Source: Streptosporangiaceae bacterium
Lineage (GTDB): Bacteria > Actinomycetota > Actinomycetes > Streptosporangiales > Streptosporangiaceae
DNA length: 14,116 nt
Reading direction: 5' to 3'
Assembly: GCA_030038715.1 (NCBI GenBank)
Contig: JASHSO010000342.1
Coordinates: 1-14,116, forward strand
Shown: in pieces, positions 6,030 to 12,718 of the stretch
How the letters are laid out: every line of letters begins with the position of its first letter
Numbering within the stretch: the first letter of the stretch is position 1
Notes under the pieces: generated by a model
Database searches by the model: none
What the model was told of the DNA's origin: nothing
Seen by the model: only the letters and a program-made list of their open reading frames with translations
Made by a program: the position numbers and the translations under genes

Positions 6030-7199
6030 ATGACCAACGGTGTGAGCGTGCGAATCGCGTATGTGACGGAGTCCTTTCCGCCGGATGTCAACGGTGTCGC
6101 GCACACCGCGGTGCGCGTGGCGGAGCACCTCATCAGCCGAGGCCACGATCCGCTTGTCATCGCGCCAGAGGCGGTTAACGGACAGGCCCGGCCAGACCGG
6201 GCCTTTCATTTTCCCGTGATCCGCGTGCGGTCCGTGGGTGTGCCTCTCTACCCCGGGTTCCGGGTAGGGCTACCACTCCCGCGCGTTCGGGAGGCGATCG
6301 AGGCCCACCGCGCCGATCTCGTGCACCTGGCGGGCCCATTCGTGCTCGGCGCGGGAGGCTGCTCCGCCGCACTGCGGCTGGGTGTGCCCATCGTTGCCGT
6401 GTACGCTACCGACCTGCCCGCCTATGCCAAGGCCTACCGTCTTGGCCGGCTAGGCGAGGGGATCTGCTGGCGGCGCCTGCGCAGGATCCACAACGCTGCC
6501 GATCGCACGCTGTCACCCTGCACGGCAACGGCGGCTGAGCTGCGCGCGCACGGAGTCGAGCGGGTGTGGGTGTGGGCCAGGGGAGTCGACTGCAACAGGT
6601 TCGACCCGGCCAAGCGCAGCACCAGGATCCGTGCCGAGCTCGCGCCGAACGGCGAGGTCCTGGTCGGCTACGTTGGCCGGCTCGCGGTCGAGAAGCGAGT
6701 CGACTTGCTCGCCCAGGTTGCGACGCTTCCGGGGGTGCGGCTGGTGATCGTTGGAAGCGGGCCGGCCGAGGCTGCCATCCGGCGCGCTGTCCCGTCCGCT
6801 GTTTACCTCGGCCAGCGCGGCGGGGAGAACCTGGCCAGCCTTTACGCGAGTCTGGACGTCTTCGTGCACAGCGGCCCGCACGACACCTTCGGCCAGACAC
6901 TGCAGGAAGCCGCGGCGAGTGGCCTGCCGGTTGTTGCTCCGGCCGCGGGCGGCCCACTCGACCTCGTACGGGACGGCATGACTGGCTTTCTGGTCGCGCC
7001 CGGCGACCCGGCGGCGATGGCTGAGGCGGTCGCCAAGCTCGCCTGCGACCCAGAGTTGCGAGCGGCGCAGGGCCAGGCGGGCAGGCATGTCGTACTCAGG
7101 CGAAGCTGGCCGGTCATGTGTGACGAGCTGATCGGGCATTATGAGGCCGTGCTCGATGCGCATGGCACCCTGGACCGAGCCGCGGCGGTGGCGGCGTGA
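6030..7199 (+). CDS. GT4-family glycosyltransferase, MgtA-like GDP-mannose-dependent mannosyltransferase
   Basis: A 389-residue GT-B enzyme. The N-terminal Rossmann half begins RIAYVTESFPPDVNGVAH (8-25), the acceptor-side loop of MgtA/PimB-type transferases. VPIVAVYATDLPAYA (119-133), ADRTLSPCTAT (157-167) and RVWVWARGVDCNRFDP (178-193) follow the mycobacterial MgtA pattern. The nucleotide-sugar half has VGRLAVEK (215-222), the donor-binding region VHSGPHDTFGQTLQEA (279-294) and GLPVVAP (298-304). The usual EX7E motif reads D285...E293, with Asp replacing the first Glu. Family members add mannose from GDP-mannose to envelope glycolipids at the inner face of the membrane; the acceptor here is not known. 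ATG 6030 has a weak ribosome binding site (AGCAGGCAG), and GTG 6042 or 6048 are possible alternatives. The stop overlaps the GTG of the esterase gene (GTGA), implying an operon. A terminator-like hairpin lies within codons 52-61. Confidence 0.92.
   Translation: MTNGVSVRIAYVTESFPPDVNGVAHTAVRVAEHLISRGHDPLVIAPEAVNGQARPDRAFHFPVIRVRSVGVPLYPGFRVGLPLPRVREAIEAHRADLVHLAGPFVLGAGGCSAALRLGVPIVAVYATDLPAYAKAYRLGRLGEGICWRRLRRIHNAADRTLSPCTATAAELRAHGVERVWVWARGVDCNRFDPAKRSTRIRAELAPNGEVLVGYVGRLAVEKRVDLLAQVATLPGVRLVIVGSGPAEAAIRRAVPSAVYLGQRGGENLASLYASLDVFVHSGPHDTFGQTLQEAAASGLPVVAPAAGGPLDLVRDGMTGFLVAPGDPAAMAEAVAKLACDPELRAAQGQAGRHVVLRRSWPVMCDELIGHYEAVLDAHGTLDRAAAVAA
6184..6212 (+). repeat. Intrinsic-terminator-like hairpin inside the mannosyltransferase frame
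   Basis: AGGCCCGG (6184-6191) and CCGGGCCT (6197-6204) pair perfectly over 8 bp around the loop CCAGA and are followed at once by TTCATTTT (6205-6212). This is the shape of a rho-independent terminator, yet it lies about 155 bases inside the coding region, in a linker variable in the family (residues 52-61). The tail uses the codon TTT twice, rare in such GC-rich genes. Its activity is unknown. Confidence 0.4.
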
Positions 7200-8041
7200 C
7201 GACCTTCGTCGCCCTCGGCGACTCGATCACTCTGGGCGTCGGGGACCCCATCCGGCTGGAACAAACCGGTCGGCGGGGATGGCGCGGGTGGGCGGCACTG
7301 CTGGCCGAGGGCCTGCCGGACCCGTCGCTGCACATCCTGGCGACCAACGGAGCGCTGATGGCCGACTTGGAGCTTGACCAGCTTCCGCGCGCGCTGGAAC
7401 TGCGGCCGGATGTTGCCAGCGTGGTGATCGGCGTCAACGACACCCTCCGCGCGAACTTTGACCCGGACGGGATCGGTGCCGCCGCCGCGCATACTGTGGG
7501 GGCCCTGCGCGCGGCCGGCGCCGTTGTGCTCACGATGAGGCTGCCTGACCCTGGGCGCATGCTTGGCCTGCCAGCCGTATTGGCCCGGCCGCTAGCCCGG
7601 CGGGCGCACCAGGTCAATTACGTGATGGACATGGTGGCCGAGCGCTTCGGCACCATGCATTTCGATGCCGCGGAGGACGAGGACACCTACGATCCCCGGA
7701 TGTGGGCGGTGGACCGCCTGCACCCGAGCGAGCGAGGACACCGACTCATCGCGCGCAAGTTCCATGCCATGCTGGCCGACGCCGGCTACCCGGTCACCGC
7801 GCCGCCCGACAGCGAGCCGATGAACCCGCCGCCGACCCGGATGGCAGAGCTGGCCTGGATGGCCACGAAGGGAACGGCGTGGGTGCTGCGCAGGTCGACC
7901 GACCTGGTACCGAGCCTGTTTGCCATGGCCGTCAGGGAGTGGCGTTACGGCCAGGAGTCAGGTCTGCCGGCAGGCGGTACGGGTTACGCGGCGGCGTCCA
8001 AGCCTGACAGCGAGGCTGCGGCCACCGCGCAACCGTCCTGA
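7196..8041 (+). CDS. SGNH/GDSL-family hydrolase (probable esterase or deacylase)
   Basis: A 281-residue serine esterase of the SGNH fold. Block I is VALGDSITLG (5-14) with nucleophile Ser10. Block II is ATNGA (49-53), with an oxyanion Gly or Asn. Block III is IGVND (78-82) with Asn81. Block V is DRLHPSERGH (173-182) with catalytic Asp173 and His176. There is no signal peptide, so it acts in the cytosol or at the inner face of the membrane. The catalytic domain ends near 203. A further stretch of about 80 residues has a Pro-rich linker, an amphipathic segment (about 215-250) and an Ala-rich end, which is longer than the minimal family. It starts at GTG 7196, overlapping the glycosyltransferase stop by three bases, so the two are translationally coupled. 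The pair suggests sugar transfer and deacylation of the same glycolipid or precursor (inference). Confidence 0.92.
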   Translation: MTTFVALGDSITLGVGDPIRLEQTGRRGWRGWAALLAEGLPDPSLHILATNGALMADLELDQLPRALELRPDVASVVIGVNDTLRANFDPDGIGAAAAHTVGALRAAGAVVLTMRLPDPGRMLGLPAVLARPLARRAHQVNYVMDMVAERFGTMHFDAAEDEDTYDPRMWAVDRLHPSERGHRLIARKFHAMLADAGYPVTAPPDSEPMNPPPTRMAELAWMATKGTAWVLRRSTDLVPSLFAMAVREWRYGQESGLPAGGTGYAAASKPDSEAAATAQPS

Positions 8042-8103
8042 CCCGGGCCCGCGCACGATCGACCTCGCGGACGCTGCGGTACGGCGCGGACCGCACGCCC
8101 CTT

Positions 8104-8139
8104 ACGCCTGAGGCGTTGTGCCTAGGGTTTCAAGGCACA
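8104..8139 (+). terminator. Two adjacent small hairpins after the esterase gene
   Basis: ACGCC/GGCGT (8104-8108 with 8112-8116, loop TGA) is followed directly by TGTGCC/GGCACA (8117-8122 with 8134-8139). They begin 63 bases after the stop at 8041. The stems are short (5 and 6 bp), so this is a weak terminator candidate. Confidence 0.3.
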
Positions 8140-8170
8140 TTAAGCGGGGAAGGCCAGAATTCGCTTAATG
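8138..8170. promoter_or_regulatory. AT-rich inverted repeat upstream of the beta-helix gene, operator candidate
   Basis: CATTAAGCG (8138-8146) and CGCTTAATG (8162-8170) are a perfect 9-bp inverted repeat around a 15-base centre that includes an EcoRI site. Two further pairs form past one bulged A on the left arm. Such AT-rich arms stand out in this sequence. It lies 70 bases before ATG 8241. It could be an operator for a dimeric regulator or an RNA hairpin; neither is proved. Confidence 0.42.
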
Positions 8171-8240
8171 GCAGTTCACCGATGGCCCATTCAGGATTCG
8201 GCAGCACCATGTTGAACCCCCCCACATTGGGGAGGACGTC

Positions 8241-9296
8241 ATGGCCGTACCTAATCACCGGGAACACGCGCACTCTCCCATTGCCGGTCCGGGCCTTACC
8301 GCTGTCGCGCACCCCCGCCGATACCGTCGGCTTCTCTGGCCGGCAGTCGGGTCGGTACTAGCGGCCACGCTGCTGGTACTGGACGCTCCCGTGGTCCAGG
8401 CCAGCACGCCGGGCGCGATTACGTGTGGTGACCAGATCACGCAGTCGGTCGTGCTCACTCAGAACCTCACCTGCGTCGGCACTGCACTCGAAGTTGTCCC
8501 GGCTCAGGGGCCGATCACCGTCAACCTGGGCGGTCATACAGTCACCTCGACTGCTGCTGCCTCGACTTGCGCGGACGCCGCAATTGTCCTGGCTGGCCTT
8601 AGCCCCGCCACGCTCGAGAACGGCCGGGTCCTGGGCAGCGGCCCTGGCGTCTGCAATGCCAGTCCCGGCAACGTCTACCAGCACCTGACATTCGACGGCG
8701 CCGGATGGGCGAACACCGCCTCGGATAGCCAGCCAACAGTGCGGGACAACGTGTTCATTCACGGTGCGGGCTTCGCTACCGGGCAAAACACGGTGTACGT
8801 CGAGTACAACGAGTTCCTGGGCGGCCCGCCGGATGACACGGCCATCTCGGCCCCACTTGTCGATGGCGTCATCTCCGACAACACGATCACTGGTTACGGG
8901 GTCGGGATGAATCTCGGGGACTCCACAATCTCAAGGACCGTCTCTGACAACACCATCGCGGGCGCAGGCGTGGGCATCGAGATCACGTCCCGCACACAGC
9001 TCGGCACCATCACCGGCAACAGGCTGCTCGGCAACGAAGGAGACGGGATCCTCATCGCCTGGCAGGCAAGCGGCGGTCCGGCGACAGTGTCGGGCAACAT
9101 CGCGGTGGGCAACGGTGGCGACGGGATCGAAGTACAGTCCACCGCGGGAGGCACCGTCACCTTCGCTGACAATGTGGCGCTGGGCAACGCGGGCCATGGC
9201 ATCGTGGCGCCGAGTGGTTCGGTCAACGACGGCGGGAACCGCGCCGCGGCCAATCGAACCCCGCCCCAATGCGTCAACCTGTCTTGTTTCGGGTAG
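8241..9296 (+). CDS. Exported right-handed parallel beta-helix repeat protein
   Basis: A 351-residue protein. ATG 8241 follows GGGGAGGA (8229-8236) by 4 bases. The long N-region ends in RRYRR (26-30); a hydrophobic core (31-48) and cleavage after VQA (52-54) make an export signal, with only loose likeness to a Tat motif. Residues from about 120 to 335 form repeats of the PbH1 type, with recurring asparagine-rich turns: SDNTITGYGVG, SDNTIAGAGVG, TGNRLLGNEGDG, SGNIAVGNGGDG, ADNVALGNAGHG. This ladder pattern is seen in pectate-lyase-like and surface beta-helix proteins. Cysteines lie at 62 and 78 (N-cap) and 344 and 349 (last residues), suggesting disulfide-closed ends. No catalytic set of a named polysaccharide lyase is obvious, so enzyme activity is unproven; a binding or structural envelope role is equally possible. 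It appears monocistronic, with a hairpin following it. Confidence 0.85.
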   Translation: MAVPNHREHAHSPIAGPGLTAVAHPRRYRRLLWPAVGSVLAATLLVLDAPVVQASTPGAITCGDQITQSVVLTQNLTCVGTALEVVPAQGPITVNLGGHTVTSTAAASTCADAAIVLAGLSPATLENGRVLGSGPGVCNASPGNVYQHLTFDGAGWANTASDSQPTVRDNVFIHGAGFATGQNTVYVEYNEFLGGPPDDTAISAPLVDGVISDNTITGYGVGMNLGDSTISRTVSDNTIAGAGVGIEITSRTQLGTITGNRLLGNEGDGILIAWQASGGPATVSGNIAVGNGGDGIEVQSTAGGTVTFADNVALGNAGHGIVAPSGSVNDGGNRAAANRTPPQCVNLSCFG

Positions 9297-9308
9297 CGCC
9301 AACGACGC

Positions 9309-9346
9309 GGGCGCGGCCGGTCAGAAGGACCGGACTGACGGCGCCC
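9309..9346 (+). terminator. Compound hairpin after the beta-helix gene
   Basis: An outer stem GGGCGC/GCGCCC (9309-9314 with 9341-9346) encloses an inner stem CCGGTC/GACCGG (9317-9322 with 9328-9333, loop AGAAG). An alternative pairing GTCAG/CTGAC (9320-9324 with 9335-9339) competes with the inner stem. It starts 12 bases after the stop. No T-run follows. The remaining bases to 9490 hold no gene; TATGTT at 9429-9434 resembles a -10 box but lacks a good -35. Confidence 0.4.
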
Positions 9347-9490
9347 GGCGAGCGGCCTGAGCCTGCGGACGGCGCGGCCAGGACCGTGGGCGACACGGCG
9401 ATTCTTTCCCTCAACCCCGCCGTCATCCTATGTTGCTAGGGACTGGCTGGGCGGCCGCCTGCCCGGTCGTCCAGACAGAGGCAGGGCTGG

Positions 9491-12400
9491 GTGCTTCGAT
9501 CGTTCACTGTCCGCCGGATGAGCTCGGCGTGGCCGCTTGTTGGCTGCCTGGCTGCCTCGGTCCTGGTGGCGTCCACGCTGGTTTGCACGCTCGCGACCTT
9601 CTACGCCGGCACTCTGGCGGCGGCCGTGGACGGCCAGCTAGCCCGATCCGGTGCGATGTCGGTAGCCCTGTCCGGCACGGCCAGCGACCGGCTCGCGACG
9701 CAGCTCGCGGGAGTTCGCGCGAAGTTGAATGCCGCGTTCGGCAGTGTGCCCTATCGGTTCTACTCGGCCATCTGGTCCGACAGCCTGGCTGTTGGCGTAG
9801 CGCAGCCAGCGGGTCAGGTCCCGGCCATCCAGGCGGCTGCCGTCGACGGCATCCGGGCAAGCGCCAGGCTCACCAGCGGGTCATGGCCGACGCCTCCGCG
9901 ATCGGGCAGGCCAATACCGGCTGCGCTGCCCGCCAGCGCCGCCGCCGATCTTGGGCTCCGCACCGGGTCAGTGGTCAGCCTCCGCGATCTCACCACCGGT
10001 AGTCGGGTCAGCTTGCGGGTCACCGGCCTGTACCGGCCGGAACGGCCCGCGAGCAGGTACTGGCTGGTCGACCTCATCGGAACCACCGGTGTCACGGTGG
10101 GTGCCGGGTTCGCCAGTTACGGGCCGGCCATTGTCAGCCCTGCCGCGTTCGCGAGCCATGGCGGGCCGCTCAACACCAGCGAGCTGTCGCTCGTTGCGCT
10201 GCCGCGGGTAGCCAGCATCAGCCCCGCCGCGCTGACGTCGCTGGCCGACCGGCTGCGCGCCACCGTGTCCACATTCGACCAGGCTGGCCAGCTCACGGCC
10301 AGTACGGGCATGCCCCAGACGCTGAGCGACGCTGCCGCCGGCCTCGCCGCGGCCAGGTCGCTGGTGCTCATCAGCGGGCTGGAGTTGCTGCTGCTGGCGG
10401 CGACCGCGCTCGCGCTCGCCAGCAGGCTGCTGACTAGCTACCGCGACGGGGACACCGCGTTGCTGACCGCCCGTGGCGCGGGCCGCCGGAAACTGCTCGG
10501 TCCGAACGCGGCCGAGGCCGCGCTCGCAGTGGGCGTAAGCGCAGCGCTCGGCGCGGTCGCTGGTGGCTGGCTGTCGGCCGCGCTGCTGGCGCACCTGACC
10601 GGCCAGCCCCTGCGTGCGGCCCCTCCCGGCGGCTCGGTCTGGCTGGTCGCGGCGGCCCTTGCGCTGTTGTGCCTCGGCATCGTCATCTGGCCGGCCGTGC
10701 GGCCGTCGCGCTCTGCGCGGCTGCGGCTGCGCCACGGGCGGCCGCTACCGATCGCGACTGTGCTGGCAGTCGGCATCGACCTGGCGCTCATCGTGCTGGC
10801 TCTGCTTGCCGTCCGGGAGCTGCGCAGCTATTCAGCCGCCGGCGGGTCTGGCATCGACCCGGTCATCGCCGTCGCGCCCACGCTCGCGCTCGCAGGCCTC
10901 GCCATCGTGCCGCTCCGGCTGCTGCCTGCCGCGGTACGGCGCCTGGACCGGCTGGCCGCGCGGGGCCGGCGGCTCGGCTACGCCATGGCAAGCTGGGAGA
11001 TCAGCCGCCGCCCGGTGCGGCAGGCGGGGCCTGCGCTGCTGGCCGTCCTGGCGGTCGGTGCGTGCACTCTCGCGCTCGCCCAGTACCAGAGCTGGAAGCA
11101 GTCGGTGCGCGCTCAGGCCGCGTTCGCTGTCGGCGCGCCAGTCCGGGTTGAGTGGGTGCCGCCCGAGCCGTTGACTGGCGTGAGCCGCATTGCCGGGCTG
11201 CCGACGGTTACGACAGCCATGCCGGTCAGTGCCGTGCCGCTTGTCGGGTCCGGGCAGCTTCTGGTCCTGGACTCAGCACTCGCTGCGCGCACCGTGGTGC
11301 TGCAGCCCGACCTTACCAGCGAGCCGGCCGCGCGGCTGTTCCGCGCCATAGCCGTGCGGCCCGCCGGCCTTGTCCTGCCCGGCAGGCCGGCCCGGCTTGA
11401 GATCACTGCGAGCATGATCGGTCCGGCGGGGATGGGGCCGATATCGGCGACACTGACCGTGCAGGACGCCGACGGCGTCGGATACTCCGTCCCGACCAGT
11501 GCCATGGCCGCCGACGGCAAGCCGCATTCGCTGGTGGCCCGGTTGGCTAGTGCGGGTGCCGCCTATCCGCTTCGGCTCATCGGTATCTCGTTCAATTACG
11601 CCACGCCGGCCTACCCTGGGTCCGCGCACGCCAGGGCGGCCAACGAAAGGGCCGTCCTGCAACTGGACGGCAGCTCGGTCAGCCTGGCCGCAACCGGGCC
11701 GTTCTCACGGCCGATCGCTGACGGGCGGACACTGGCTGGATGGCAGGCGCAGCCCGCCGACCCCGGACTAGCGGCCGTGATCGCCGTGCTGGGCGGCATC
11801 TCCGACGGCGCAGTGAAGCCAACGATTGACAGCGTGGTCAGTTCGGGCGGCGCCGAGCGCATCACGTTCAGTCCCGGCCACGGGCCACTGGTACCGGGGC
11901 CGCCGGGCCTGGCGGCGCCGTCGCCAGGCCCGGCAGAGTTGGACCTCAGCATCCCGGCGGGACCGCCGGTTCCCGTGATCGCCACCGCGGGGTTCGCGGC
12001 GGCCAACGGCCTGCGGACGGGCTCGGACTTTGCCGTCACCGTCGCCGGAGAGCAGGTCACGTGCAAGGTCGTGGCCACCGTCGCGGCATTCCCTGGCGGG
12101 GGCACGCTGGTGGCTGACCAGGCTGCCGTGCAGGACGCGCTGGCCAGCTTGGACGCCGGAGGCACCCTGCCAGTGACGCAGTGGTGGCTGGACACCAGCA
12201 CCGGTGCCATCCCGCCGGGCCTTCCGGCCGGCGCCGCGGTCGCCGACGTGACGGCAGTGGCACGACGGCTGGCGCGCGACCCGGTATCGGCAGCGCCAGT
12301 TCAGGCGGCAGCGCTGGTGGCTGCCGCCGCCGCGCTGCTCGCGGCCATGGGCTTTTGCGTCAGCGTGGCTGCGAGCGCGCGGGAACGGCGACCTCGGCAT

Positions 12401-12718
12401 GCGCTGCTCGGCGCACTCGGCGTGCCAGCTGCGTCGCAGGCTGGACTGTTCTGCCTGGAGGAAGCGCTGATCAGCGTTCCGGCCGCCGCGTTCGGCCTGC
12501 TGATCGGCGTCGGATTGGCACACCTGCTGGTCCCGGCGCTCACGCTCACGGCGACTGGCGGTCTGCCAGTCCCGCCGGTTCTCGTCACGGTGCCGTGGGC
12601 CTGGGTCATCGGGCTAGCAGCGGGCCTGCCCGTCGTTCCGGTATTGGCCGCGGCGATCAGCGCGCTGCGCCGGCCTGACCCCGCAGCGGAACTGCGGGCG
12701 ACCGAGGCGGCGGCATAA
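9491..12718 (+). CDS. Large FtsX-type ABC transporter permease (MacB/LolE-like fold), 1075 aa
   Basis: A membrane protein expected to act with a separate ATPase in mechanotransmission or export of lipids or peptides across the membrane. It starts at GTG 9491; the purine-rich AGAGGCAGGG upstream is a fair ribosome binding site. A first membrane helix (about 14-40) leads into an outer domain, then a first FtsX core with helices near 286-312, 335-370 and 380-400 and the loop LLTARGAGRRKLLG (about 319-332). Further helices near 425-480 and 515-535 precede a second large outer domain (about 540-930). A second FtsX core (about 935-1062) ends with RRPDPAAELRATEAAA. It is thus two fused FtsX units, as in many actinobacterial permeases. 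The stop overlaps the next start by one base (TAATG). No ATPase gene lies in the window. A 13-bp hairpin-forming repeat falls in the Pro/Gly-rich loop encoded around 11902-11934. Confidence 0.9.
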   Translation: MLRSFTVRRMSSAWPLVGCLAASVLVASTLVCTLATFYAGTLAAAVDGQLARSGAMSVALSGTASDRLATQLAGVRAKLNAAFGSVPYRFYSAIWSDSLAVGVAQPAGQVPAIQAAAVDGIRASARLTSGSWPTPPRSGRPIPAALPASAAADLGLRTGSVVSLRDLTTGSRVSLRVTGLYRPERPASRYWLVDLIGTTGVTVGAGFASYGPAIVSPAAFASHGGPLNTSELSLVALPRVASISPAALTSLADRLRATVSTFDQAGQLTASTGMPQTLSDAAAGLAAARSLVLISGLELLLLAATALALASRLLTSYRDGDTALLTARGAGRRKLLGPNAAEAALAVGVSAALGAVAGGWLSAALLAHLTGQPLRAAPPGGSVWLVAAALALLCLGIVIWPAVRPSRSARLRLRHGRPLPIATVLAVGIDLALIVLALLAVRELRSYSAAGGSGIDPVIAVAPTLALAGLAIVPLRLLPAAVRRLDRLAARGRRLGYAMASWEISRRPVRQAGPALLAVLAVGACTLALAQYQSWKQSVRAQAAFAVGAPVRVEWVPPEPLTGVSRIAGLPTVTTAMPVSAVPLVGSGQLLVLDSALAARTVVLQPDLTSEPAARLFRAIAVRPAGLVLPGRPARLEITASMIGPAGMGPISATLTVQDADGVGYSVPTSAMAADGKPHSLVARLASAGAAYPLRLIGISFNYATPAYPGSAHARAANERAVLQLDGSSVSLAATGPFSRPIADGRTLAGWQAQPADPGLAAVIAVLGGISDGAVKPTIDSVVSSGGAERITFSPGHGPLVPGPPGLAAPSPGPAELDLSIPAGPPVPVIATAGFAAANGLRTGSDFAVTVAGEQVTCKVVATVAAFPGGGTLVADQAAVQDALASLDAGGTLPVTQWWLDTSTGAIPPGLPAGAAVADVTAVARRLARDPVSAAPVQAAALVAAAAALLAAMGFCVSVAASARERRPRHALLGALGVPAASQAGLFCLEEALISVPAAAFGLLIGVGLAHLLVPALTLTATGGLPVPPVLVTVPWAWVIGLAAGLPVVPVLAAAISALRRPDPAAELRATEAAA
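11902..11934. repeat. 13-bp inverted repeat inside the permease gene
   Basis: GCCGGGCCTGGCG (11902-11914) and CGCCAGGCCCGGC (11922-11934) pair perfectly around the 7-base loop GCGCCGT. It encodes a Pro/Gly/Ala-rich, probably flexible segment of the outer domain (PPGLAAPSPGPAE). It is the longest perfect stem seen in the window, but high GC content makes such stems easier by chance. Confidence 0.38.

Noticed and set aside
11363..11391. Inverted repeat GCCGGCCT/AGGCCGGC within the permease gene
   Set aside because: An 8-bp GC stem with a 13-base loop is expected at this base composition.
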